In this document: positions 57,767 through 64,000 of the stretch, piece by piece
Layout of the letters: each line of letters opens with the position of its first letter
How positions within the stretch are numbered: the stretch's first letter is position 1
Source: Kutzneria sp035492655
GTDB taxonomy: Bacteria; Actinomycetota; Actinomycetes; Mycobacteriales; Pseudonocardiaceae
NCBI GenBank assembly: GCA_035492655.1
Contig: DATJJB010000125.1
Location: 1 to 64,000, forward strand
Length of the DNA stretch: 64,000 nucleotides
Direction: 5' to 3'
Program-made: the position numbers and the translations under genes
Notes under the pieces: model-generated
What the model was told of the DNA's origin: nothing
The model's input: only the letters and a program-made list of their open reading frames with translations
Database searches by the model: none

Positions 57767-58923
57767 TTGACGCCTCCCGTCACGTCCAGGGTCGGCGGCT
57801 GCCAGCCACCGACGTCCGCCGTCGCCTTCACCGCCGGGCCCGAGGGCAGCAGGCCGGCCACCCGGTCCCGCAGCAGCACGGCCAGCGGGTGCTCCAGCAT
57901 CGTCATCTTGCCCATGCTGTGCGACGCCTCGGTGATCTTCCACGTGTGCGGCCGCCGCTGCTCGTCGTACTGCTTCAGCGCGCCCGGCAGATCGTCCGCG
58001 CGTTGCAGGTTCGCGCACAGCACCACGGCATCCTCGATGGCCTGGCACGCGCCCTGCCCGATGTCCGAGGTCATCGGGTGCGCGGCGTCGCCCAGCAACG
58101 CCACGCGGCCCTGCACGAAGGTGGACAGCGGGGTCCGCAACTCGTTGCTGTCGTGGTGCAGCACGACGTCCGTGGCGGCGATGATCTCCGGGATCGGGTC
58201 GTGCCAGGAGCCGAAGCGGCGCACCACTTCCGCGTGCTCGTCGTCGTAACGGGAGCCGGCCGGGGTGTTGGCCACGGCGTACCAGCCGACCCGGCCGCCG
58301 GCCAGCGGCATCCGGCCGAACTGGTGGCCACGGCCCCAGGTGTTGCCGCTGAACTCGGGGTGCGGGACGGGCCGGGACGTCGCGCCCTGCCAGACGCTGT
58401 GCCCGCTGTAGGACAGCGCCGGCGCGTCGGGCCACAACTGGCGACGCAGCCGGCTGCTGATGCCGTCGGCCACCACGACCAGATCACCTTGCAGGCTCAG
58501 GTGATCGTCGCCCTTCGTGTACGCGACACCGCCGTCCTCGGTGACCTTGGTGGCCTCGGCCCCGGTGATCACCGACTCCGTCGGCACGGCGGAGCCGATC
58601 ACCGACAGCAGGTCGGCCCGCAGCAGGGCCACCGAGACCAGCCCCCGCTGCTGCATGACCAGCGGATCGATGCCGTGCATGATCCGCCGGCCGTTCGGCG
58701 CGCGAACCCCGGGCGGCGGCACGATCGCCGCGATCGCGCGGAGTGCGTCGCCGACGCCGAGCTGGTCGAGGGCCTTCTGCGCGCTGGGCATCAACGAGAT
58801 GCCGGCGCCGATCTCCCGCAGCGTGTCGTGCCGCTCGAGAACGGTGACGTCCCAACCGATGCGGTGCAGGCCGGCGGCGGCGGACAGCCCGCCGATACCG
58901 CCGCCGACCACGATGGCCTTCAT
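57763..58923 (-). CDS. FAD-dependent monooxygenase (salicylate-hydroxylase-like)
   Basis: 386 residues. FAD motif AIVVGGGIGGLSAAAGLHRIGW, ERHDTLREIGAGISLMPSAQKAL, VVVADGISSRLRRQLWP near residue 153 and GRVALLGDAAHPMTSDIGQGACQAIEDA near 275. This is the compact single-component group of aromatic hydroxylases, distinct from the longer enzyme at 44799. Its ATG overlaps the methyltransferase TGA (ATGA). Expected to hydroxylate or oxidatively cleave the core ring system. Confidence 0.92.
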   Translation of the reverse strand: MKAIVVGGGIGGLSAAAGLHRIGWDVTVLERHDTLREIGAGISLMPSAQKALDQLGVGDALRAIAAIVPPPGVRAPNGRRIMHGIDPLVMQQRGLVSVALLRADLLSVIGSAVPTESVITGAEATKVTEDGGVAYTKGDDHLSLQGDLVVVADGISSRLRRQLWPDAPALSYSGHSVWQGATSRPVPHPEFSGNTWGRGHQFGRMPLAGGRVGWYAVANTPAGSRYDDEHAEVVRRFGSWHDPIPEIIAATDVVLHHDSNELRTPLSTFVQGRVALLGDAAHPMTSDIGQGACQAIEDAVVLCANLQRADDLPGALKQYDEQRRPHTWKITEASHSMGKMTMLEHPLAVLLRDRVAGLLPSGPAVKATADVGGWQPPTLDVTGGVK

Positions 58924-59969
58924 GACTTCGCCCGGTACTCGAGGATGGCCAGGTTGCCCGGCTGCGGGTCGTTGGCCGGCTCGAAGCCCTCGGCGGCCAG
59001 CATCCGGTGCCACTCGTCGGCACTGCGCTCGCGGCCGCCCAGCGCGGCCAGCATCTCGATGTCGGTGAGCTTGCCGATGTCCCAGCCGCCCGGCGCGGTC
59101 AGCACCATGTCCACGATCAGCAGCCGGGCGTTCGGGTCGTCGCCGATGGCGGTGCGGATGGTGCGGGCGATACGGGCCGCGTCGGTGTCGTTCCAGTTGT
59201 GCATGGCGTGCTTGATCAGGTACGCGTCGCAGCCCGGCGTGACCTCGGCGAAGAAGTCGGTGTCGACGATCTCCACCCGCTCGGCGACACCGGCCGCCTC
59301 GAACACCGGCTTCGCGTCGACGACCACGTGCGGCAGGTCGCACAGCACGCCGGTGGACTCCGGGAAGCGGGTGAGGATGTCGGCCAGGAACTGGCCCTTG
59401 CCCCCGCCGACGTCGGCGATCTTCTTGAACCGGCCGAAGTCGAACTCGTCGAGGATCTGGTTGGTCGCCGGGTAGCGGTTCTGGATCATGGCCCGGTCGA
59501 ACAGCGCGCTGCGGTCCGGGTTGGCCTTGAGGAACTCGAAGAAGGACATGCCGAAGACGTGGTCGAAGGCGGTCTCGCCGGTCTGCACGGTGTGCAGCAC
59601 GTCCTCGTACGGGCGCCACATCATCATGTCCGAGGCGAACAGGAACATGTCCCGGATGGTGTCCGGCACGTCCATCCGCAGCGCGTCCGAGGCCGGCGTG
59701 TGGGCGAAGGTGCGGCCCTCGGTCTCGGCGAAGATGCCGGCGGCGGCGCAGCAGCGCAGCACCCGGTAGAGCGCGTCCGGGTCGACCGAGGTGGCCGCGG
59801 CCAGGTCGTCCGCGGTCTGCGGGCCGGCGGCCAGCAGCTCCGGGATGCCCAGCTCCACGATCGGGCGCAGCGCGCCGATCGTCCACTTCGCCGTGAACAG
59901 CGCCAGCACCCGTTGCCGTGGCGGCAGAAGTGCGGAGAATACGTCGAGCAAGCCGTCCTTGATGTCCAC
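58920..59969 (-). CDS. O-methyltransferase (fourth)
   Basis: 349 residues. Dimerisation/winged-helix part KWTIGALRPIVELGIPELLAAGPQTADDLAAATSVDPDALYRVLRCCAAAGIF; SAM motif IADVGGGKGQFLADILTRFPESTGVLCDLP near residue 188; catalytic segment YLIKHAMHNWNDTDAARI with His but Asn for the usual Asp. Closer to TcmO/ChrM-type enzymes than to the other three copies. GTG start with GAGGAG upstream. First gene of the leftward trio, divergent from the P450 at 60141. Confidence 0.9.
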   Translation of the reverse strand: MDIKDGLLDVFSALLPPRQRVLALFTAKWTIGALRPIVELGIPELLAAGPQTADDLAAATSVDPDALYRVLRCCAAAGIFAETEGRTFAHTPASDALRMDVPDTIRDMFLFASDMMMWRPYEDVLHTVQTGETAFDHVFGMSFFEFLKANPDRSALFDRAMIQNRYPATNQILDEFDFGRFKKIADVGGGKGQFLADILTRFPESTGVLCDLPHVVVDAKPVFEAAGVAERVEIVDTDFFAEVTPGCDAYLIKHAMHNWNDTDAARIARTIRTAIGDDPNARLLIVDMVLTAPGGWDIGKLTDIEMLAALGGRERSADEWHRMLAAEGFEPANDPQPGNLAILEYRAKS

Positions 59970-60140
59970 CGCGAACTCCTCGCGTCAGCTCCGGGTCTAC
60001 GACCGGTGCAGCGTGGCCGACGGCTCTGGTGCACCGTTGGTCAGGCGCTCGGGCACCCTCCCACCGCCGCTGGATCGGCTCCCCACTGCCGCCTGTGACG
60101 CTCGCAGGCCACAGCACCCGACATCGCGGCGGAGAGCAGG

Positions 60141-61328
60141 ATGACGACTACCGAACCGGATCTCATGCATTCCACGGCCTTCGTCGACGGCATACCGCAC
60201 GAGTACTTCCGCGATCTGCGCGACCGCGACGGCCTGGCCCGCGGGGACAACCACGAGGGCGACCAGTTCTGGTACATCGTGAAGCACGCGGACGTGGTGG
60301 CCGCCTCCCGCGACACCACGCTGTTCTCGTCCTATCCGACCACCATGACCCGGTTCCGCGAGGTCACCTCCAAGCTGCGGGACATCTCCTTCATCGACCC
60401 GCCGGACCACACCCGGATGCGCCGGCTGGCGCTCAAGGCGTTCACCCCGACCCGGATCGCCGGGCTGGAGGAGCCGGTCGGCCGGGTCGTCGACCAGGTC
60501 TGGGCGCAGGCCCGCGAGCTGGGCCGGTTCGACCTGGCCACCGAGGTGTCGCTGGAGGTGCCGGTGCGGGCGCTGGCCGAGCTGATCGGCATCCCGCAGT
60601 CCGACCGGCCGTATGCCTACGAGTGGGCCAAGCGCACGGTCAACCGGAGCCACCCGGACTACACCCAGGACACGCAGCAGACCGACGAGATGTTCCGGGA
60701 GATGTTCGAGTACCTCAAGGACCTCACCGAGCACCGCCGCAAGACCGAGCCCGGCGAGGGCCTGATCGGCGTGCTGCTGTCCACCCCGGTGCGCGACATG
60801 CTGCTCACCACCGAGGAGATCGCCCAGTTCACCATGACCATGCTTGGCGGCAGCGAGTCCACCTACAGCGCGCTGACCGGCGCGGTGCTGGCGCTGCTGG
60901 ACAATCCCGAGCAGCTGGCGATCCTGCGCGAGGACCCGACCCAGATTCCCACTGCCGTGCAGGAGGTTCTGCGCTGGGTCACGCCGGTCACCCACTTCGC
61001 CCGGCGGGTCACCGAGGACACCGTGGTCAACGGCCAGGAGATCAAGGCCGACGAGCTGGTCGCGCTGTGGTTCAGCTCGGCCAACTACGACGAGCGCGTG
61101 TTCACCGACCCGCTCAAGTTCGACGTGACCCGGCACCCGAACCCGCACATCACCTTCGGTGGCGGCGGTCCGCACGTCTGCATCGGCCGGCTGCTGGCCA
61201 TGATGGAGCTGCGGCACCTGATCCAGCACGTGGTGGCCGAGCCCGGCATCGCGCTGGACGGCCCGGCGGTGTGGGCGCACACCAACTTCACCAACAGCAT
61301 CCGGTCCCTGCCGGTGTCCCTGCACTGA
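60141..61328 (+). CDS. Cytochrome P450 monooxygenase (second)
   Basis: 395 residues. PPDHTRMRRLALKAFTPTRI at helix C, ExxR in VQEVLRW near residue 275, and haem loop FGGGGPHVCIGRLLAMMEL near 340. The I-helix reads MLGGSESTYSAL instead of the usual AGxxTT, so the residues that manage the oxygen bridge differ from the P450 at 48226. This may point to unusual chemistry such as C-C or C-O ring formation, which is inference. Its only ferredoxin in the window is at 47993. A methyltransferase gene follows 65 bases downstream. Confidence 0.92.
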   Translation: MTTTEPDLMHSTAFVDGIPHEYFRDLRDRDGLARGDNHEGDQFWYIVKHADVVAASRDTTLFSSYPTTMTRFREVTSKLRDISFIDPPDHTRMRRLALKAFTPTRIAGLEEPVGRVVDQVWAQARELGRFDLATEVSLEVPVRALAELIGIPQSDRPYAYEWAKRTVNRSHPDYTQDTQQTDEMFREMFEYLKDLTEHRRKTEPGEGLIGVLLSTPVRDMLLTTEEIAQFTMTMLGGSESTYSALTGAVLALLDNPEQLAILREDPTQIPTAVQEVLRWVTPVTHFARRVTEDTVVNGQEIKADELVALWFSSANYDERVFTDPLKFDVTRHPNPHITFGGGGPHVCIGRLLAMMELRHLIQHVVAEPGIALDGPAVWAHTNFTNSIRSLPVSLH

Positions 61329-61332
61329 CCCC

Positions 61333-61370
61333 GGGACGCCGGCGGACTCCCCCAGGACCGCCGGCGTCCC
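61333..61370. terminator. Possible terminator or attenuator hairpin
   Basis: Thirteen-base inverted repeat GGGACGCCGGCGG / CCGCCGGCGTCCC with a 12-base loop, just after the P450 stop and before the methyltransferase gene on the same strand. It may reduce read-through into that gene. Confidence 0.55.
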
Positions 61371-61393
61371 CTTCCCCACCGGGAGACCTCGGC

Positions 61394-62059
61394 ATGGCCG
61401 ACGAGCTGGATCCGCGGATCACGCATTCGCTGGAGACGTACGACGAGAAGACCCTCCGCATCTACGACACGCTCGTGCTGCGGCTGTTCTGCCCGCTGGT
61501 GTGGGGCTGCGGGATCGGCCCCATGCGACGGCTCTACGACCGTTCCGTCGGCCGGCGGCACCTGGACGTCGGTCCCGGCACCGGCTACTTCGTGGACAAG
61601 ACCCGTTGGCGGGTCAAGGATCCCGAGATCACGCTGCTCGACCTGAACACCGAGTGCCTCACGGTGTCGGCTCGTCGGCTGGCCCGGTTCACCCCGGAGA
61701 CCTGCCAGGCCAACCTGCTCGACCCGCTGCCGCTGCCGCCCGACCACTTCGACTCCGTCGGGCTGAACCTGGTGCTGCACTGCATTCCGGGCGGCTGGGA
61801 GGAGAAGGGCATCATCTTCGAGCACCTGGCCAAGGTGGTGCGGCCCGGCGGCCGGATCTTCGGCACCACCATCCTGGCCGAGGGCGTGCCGATGAACGCG
61901 GTGACCCACCGGGCGTTGCTGGAGCAGCACGAGCGGGGCAACTTCCAGAACCAGGGCGACGATCCGGACGGGCTGCGGCGACAGCTCAGACGCCATCTGC
62001 CCGACCACCAGTTGGTGATCAAGGGCACGACCGCGTTGTTCCGGGCAGTCGTGGCATGA
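61394..62059 (+). CDS. Class I SAM-dependent methyltransferase (UbiE-like)
   Basis: 221 residues, much shorter than the four O-methyltransferases and without their dimerisation domain. The N terminus has ETYDEKTLRIYDTLVLRLFCPLVWGCG; the SAM motif is RHLDVGPGTGYFVDKTRW near residue 57, followed by LLDLNTECLTVSARRL and a FDSVGLNLVLHCIPGGW motif. It could methylate carbon, oxygen or nitrogen. GGGAGA lies upstream of the ATG; the gene ends at the terminator 62061-62091. Confidence 0.88.
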   Translation: MADELDPRITHSLETYDEKTLRIYDTLVLRLFCPLVWGCGIGPMRRLYDRSVGRRHLDVGPGTGYFVDKTRWRVKDPEITLLDLNTECLTVSARRLARFTPETCQANLLDPLPLPPDHFDSVGLNLVLHCIPGGWEEKGIIFEHLAKVVRPGGRIFGTTILAEGVPMNAVTHRALLEQHERGNFQNQGDDPDGLRRQLRRHLPDHQLVIKGTTALFRAVVA

Positions 62060-62060
62060 G

Positions 62061-62091
62061 AAGAAGGGGGCGCCACCGGCGCCCCCTTCTT
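62061..62091. terminator. Strong bidirectional terminator
   Basis: Fourteen-base perfect inverted repeat AAGAAGGGGGCGCC / GGCGCCCCCTTCTT with an ACC loop and T-rich tail, between the convergent methyltransferase and the gene at 62107. Confidence 0.9.
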
Positions 62092-62106
62092 TCTGTCGGC
62101 GTCAGG

Positions 62107-62535
62107 TCACACGCCGGCGGCCTCCAGCGCCTTGTGGATCTTGCGCGCCATCTCGAGCTCGGTGGGCAGCGGCTCACCGTGGTGCGACCGCATGGCGGCC
62201 GCGGTCATCGTGGTGATGGTGGTGCGGAAGTTCTCGGCCTCGTCGGGCGCCTTGGCCTGCAACAGCTCCACCGACGCGGTGAGCGCCGGGAACACCGTCT
62301 CGGCGATCTCGGCGGTGTTGCCGCCGCCCAGGTCCAGGTTCTTCGCCTTGGTCTTGATGGCGAACACGTGGCCGGTCAGGCCGGTGGCCGAGGTCATGGC
62401 CAGGCTCGCGGCGGTGCTGGACTTGGCCGAGGCGATGGGGCCGGGGTTGGCCGCGGTCATCAGCACGACGGTGCCGTAGGCGGCGGTGAGCAGCGTGTGC
62501 TCCTCGGCCTCGGTGAGGACGGTGCGGTCCGTCAC
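62107..62535 (-). CDS. Unrecognised helical protein of the cluster
   Basis: 142 residues, soluble, Ala/Thr-rich and predicted mostly helical. Visible stretches: VLTEAEEHTLLTAAYGTVVLMTAANPGPIASAKSS, then GLTGHVFAIKTKAKNLDLGGG and ENFRTTITTMTAAAMRSHHGEPLP. No signal peptide, membrane segment, metal motif or known domain can be identified. AGGGAG precedes the ATG. It lies between a terminator and the second TenA-like gene on the same strand, 96 bases downstream of that gene; an AT-rich stretch before it could be its own promoter. Its role in the cluster is unknown. Confidence 0.65.
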   Translation of the reverse strand: MTDRTVLTEAEEHTLLTAAYGTVVLMTAANPGPIASAKSSTAASLAMTSATGLTGHVFAIKTKAKNLDLGGGNTAEIAETVFPALTASVELLQAKAPDEAENFRTTITTMTAAAMRSHHGEPLPTELEMARKIHKALEAAGV

Positions 62536-62631
62536 GACAACTCCCTCTCAGGCACAGTTTCTCTCTGGCCAAATAGCTGGATGATCGAGTGATCTAAATT
62601 CTGCTCAGAGATGTCTCGACCGTCAAGGGGA

Positions 62632-63306
62632 CTAACGACCCTGCCCGACCTGCCAATTGGCCCGGCGCACCACCAGCTCCGCGAACGCGAATTCGTACCG
62701 CGCGCCCAGCGTGAACTGCGTGATCAGCCGGTCCCGGTCGGCCGCCGTGCTGTCCGCGCCGATCTCGTCCACCATGGACAGCACCTGCTCCACCGCCTGC
62801 TCGAAACCGGAGCCGGAGTCGTAGGCGTCGATCCACGGCTGGTAGCGGGAGCCGGTGGCGGCGGTCAGCGCGTTGCTCAGGTGCAGGTTGAACCACACCA
62901 TCGGCAGCACGCCGCCGATCGCCGCCGGCAGCGACGTCGCGGTGGTGGCCGTGAAGAAGGCGCAGTGGGTCTGCACGGCCGGGTCGATCGGCGGGTTCTC
63001 GGCACGGGCCGGCTGGTCCATCTTCGGCCCCAGCTCGTCGAAAGCGGCCCGCAGCCGGCCGGCCGAGGCCAGCGTCGCGCCGGCGCACAGGGTCAGCAGT
63101 TCGGCGTGCGGGTCGGCGACGGCGATCGAGGCGCACCGGTTCAGCGCCCGGCCGAAGGTCGGCAGCAGGTAGCCGGTGTCCTGCTCAACGAAGTAGGTCA
63201 GCACCCCGTCCGGCAGCGAGCCGTCCCGCAGGCCGGACCAGAACGGATGGGCGTTCACCTTGCGCAGCAGCGGTTCCCCGAGCTCCCACAGGTCGTCGCG
63301 CAGCAT
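62632..63306 (-). CDS. TenA-fold protein lacking the catalytic cysteine (second)
   Basis: 224 residues, paralogue of the gene at 49436: NAHPFWSGLRDGSLPDGVLTYFVEQDTGYLLPTFGRAL keeps the TenA Asp, VLPMVWFN again carries Met where TenA has Cys, and FTLGARYEFAFAELVV keeps the terminal Glu. The similar substitution in both copies suggests a shared, changed function in this pathway rather than random decay. GAGGAG precedes the ATG. Divergent from the exporter gene at 63487. Confidence 0.82.
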   Translation of the reverse strand: MLRDDLWELGEPLLRKVNAHPFWSGLRDGSLPDGVLTYFVEQDTGYLLPTFGRALNRCASIAVADPHAELLTLCAGATLASAGRLRAAFDELGPKMDQPARAENPPIDPAVQTHCAFFTATTATSLPAAIGGVLPMVWFNLHLSNALTAATGSRYQPWIDAYDSGSGFEQAVEQVLSMVDEIGADSTAADRDRLITQFTLGARYEFAFAELVVRRANWQVGQGR

Positions 63307-63486
63307 GGTCACTCCTCGCTCGACGGGCGGTCGCGGCCAGCATGCCGGCCGGTGTTGGGGATCGGTTGGATCCGGACACCATCGAGCCTCGTGCGCGGAG
63401 TGGGACCGTGGCCCGGGTCTTCTCCGTTCGGCCGCAGCGAAAGAGGTACCCAGGACCATGGTCGCCAGAGCACCGCGCCGCCCGTG

Positions 63487-64000
63487 GTGACCGACCCGCC
63501 GCTCAGCCGGGGCCGGACCGCGGCGATCGTCGTCGGCCTGCTGCTGGGCGTGCTGCTCGCGGCGCTGGACACCACCATCGTCAGCGCGGCCATCCGGACC
63601 ATCGCCGACGACCTGCAAGGGCTGAGCCTGCAGGCCTGGGCCACCACCGCCTACCTGATCACCTCGACGCTGAGCACCCCGCTGTACGGCAAGCTGGGCG
63701 ACATCCTCGGCCGCAAGCCGATGTACCTGGCCGCCATCACCATCTTCCTGGTCGGCTCGGTGGCCTGCGCCACCTCGACGTCCATGATCGAGCTGGCGGC
63801 GTTCCGGGCGGTGCAGGGCGCCGGCACCGGCGGGCTGATCTCGCTGGCCCTGGTGATCATCGCCGACATCGCGCCGGGCCGGGAGGCGGCCAAGTACCAG
63901 GGCGCCTTCGTCAGCGTGTTCAGCATGTCCAACCTGCTCGGGCCGGCCGTCGGCGGGCTGCTCGCGGCCCAGTCCACGATTCTCGGGGTGGCCGGCTGGC
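63487..64000 (+). CDS. DHA2-family MFS drug exporter, cut by window edge
   Basis: The first 171 codons of a multidrug-type transporter, open at the right edge. Motif D1-like LDTTIVSAAIRTIADDL follows the first helix, motif A is GKLGDILGRKPMYLAAI and motif B-like FRAVQGAGTGGLISLALV, as in 14-helix EmrB/QacA exporters. It probably exports the cluster product and gives self-resistance. GTG 63487 (or 63484) is the start; the 11-codon frame starting at the ATG at 63458, preceded by AGGA, ends in a TGA overlapping that GTG. Confidence 0.88.
   Translation, partial: MTDPPLSRGRTAAIVVGLLLGVLLAALDTTIVSAAIRTIADDLQGLSLQAWATTAYLITSTLSTPLYGKLGDILGRKPMYLAAITIFLVGSVACATSTSMIELAAFRAVQGAGTGGLISLALVIIADIAPGREAAKYQGAFVSVFSMSNLLGPAVGGLLAAQSTILGVAGW

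Noticed and set aside
1..64000. CRISPR arrays, tRNA or rRNA genes, insertion sequences
   Set aside because: No regularly spaced repeats, transposase-like proteins or terminal repeats, and no tRNA/rRNA sequence recognised on reading either strand.

Overview
The window is very GC-rich, with GTG starts, start/stop overlaps and actinobacterial gene families throughout: two F420-type LLM oxidoreductases, a Ddn-like deazaflavin protein, a SARP regulator, ECF sigma factors and secreted lectin or nuclease proteins. It looks like the chromosome of a filamentous actinomycete, perhaps Pseudonocardiaceae. The genus is inference; there is no rRNA or other taxonomic marker.

Left part (about 1-30450), general chromosome. 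It holds F420/LLM oxidoreductases, an MFS porter, a secreted beta-trefoil lectin and an HSP18/RheA-type regulator behind a TGTCATC-N5-GATGACA operator. A MEDS-STAS protein follows, then a sulfite-oxidase-like molybdoenzyme with a fasciclin lipoprotein beside the wreck of an ECF sigma/anti-sigma pair. Next come an intact ECF sigma/anti-sigma pair, an amidase pair, a methyltransferase with a 980-residue AAA ATPase, two secreted nuclease-like proteins, a TetR/flavin-monooxygenase pair and an alginate-lyase-family protein. The part ends with a Ddn-like protein, a lantibiotic-dehydratase-like fragment, NsrR with flavohaemoglobin, and a secreted beta-helix protein.

Right part (about 30500 to the right edge), part of an aromatic (type II) polyketide gene cluster. 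The regulators are a SARP with a TTA codon, a MarR and two PadR proteins. The core is a TcmI-like cyclase, a TcmJ-like cupin and a ketosynthase alpha in the classical tcm/whiE order, but no chain-length factor or ACP gene lies in the window. Tailoring genes are a FADH2-dependent halogenase, three flavin monooxygenases, two P450s with one ferredoxin, four O-methyltransferases, a further small methyltransferase, three SDRs, an NmrA-like reductase and a beta-hydroxyacid-dehydrogenase-like reductase. There are also an LLM flavoprotein, a DUF1772 (anthrone-oxygenase-like) protein, an asparagine-synthase-type amidotransferase, a glycosyltransferase, two SchA/CurD cyclases and two TenA-fold proteins lacking the catalytic cysteine. 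A DHA2 exporter runs off the right edge.

The amidotransferase, halogenase, many methyltransferases and SchA/CurD/TcmI cyclases together resemble clusters for polycyclic xanthone or pentangular polyphenols of the lysolipin/xantholipin kind. That comparison is from memory and needs a cluster search. A 19-bp near-palindrome between the MarR and PadR genes recurs with 17 of 19 matches directly after the ketosynthase gene, linking the MarR to control of the PKS region.
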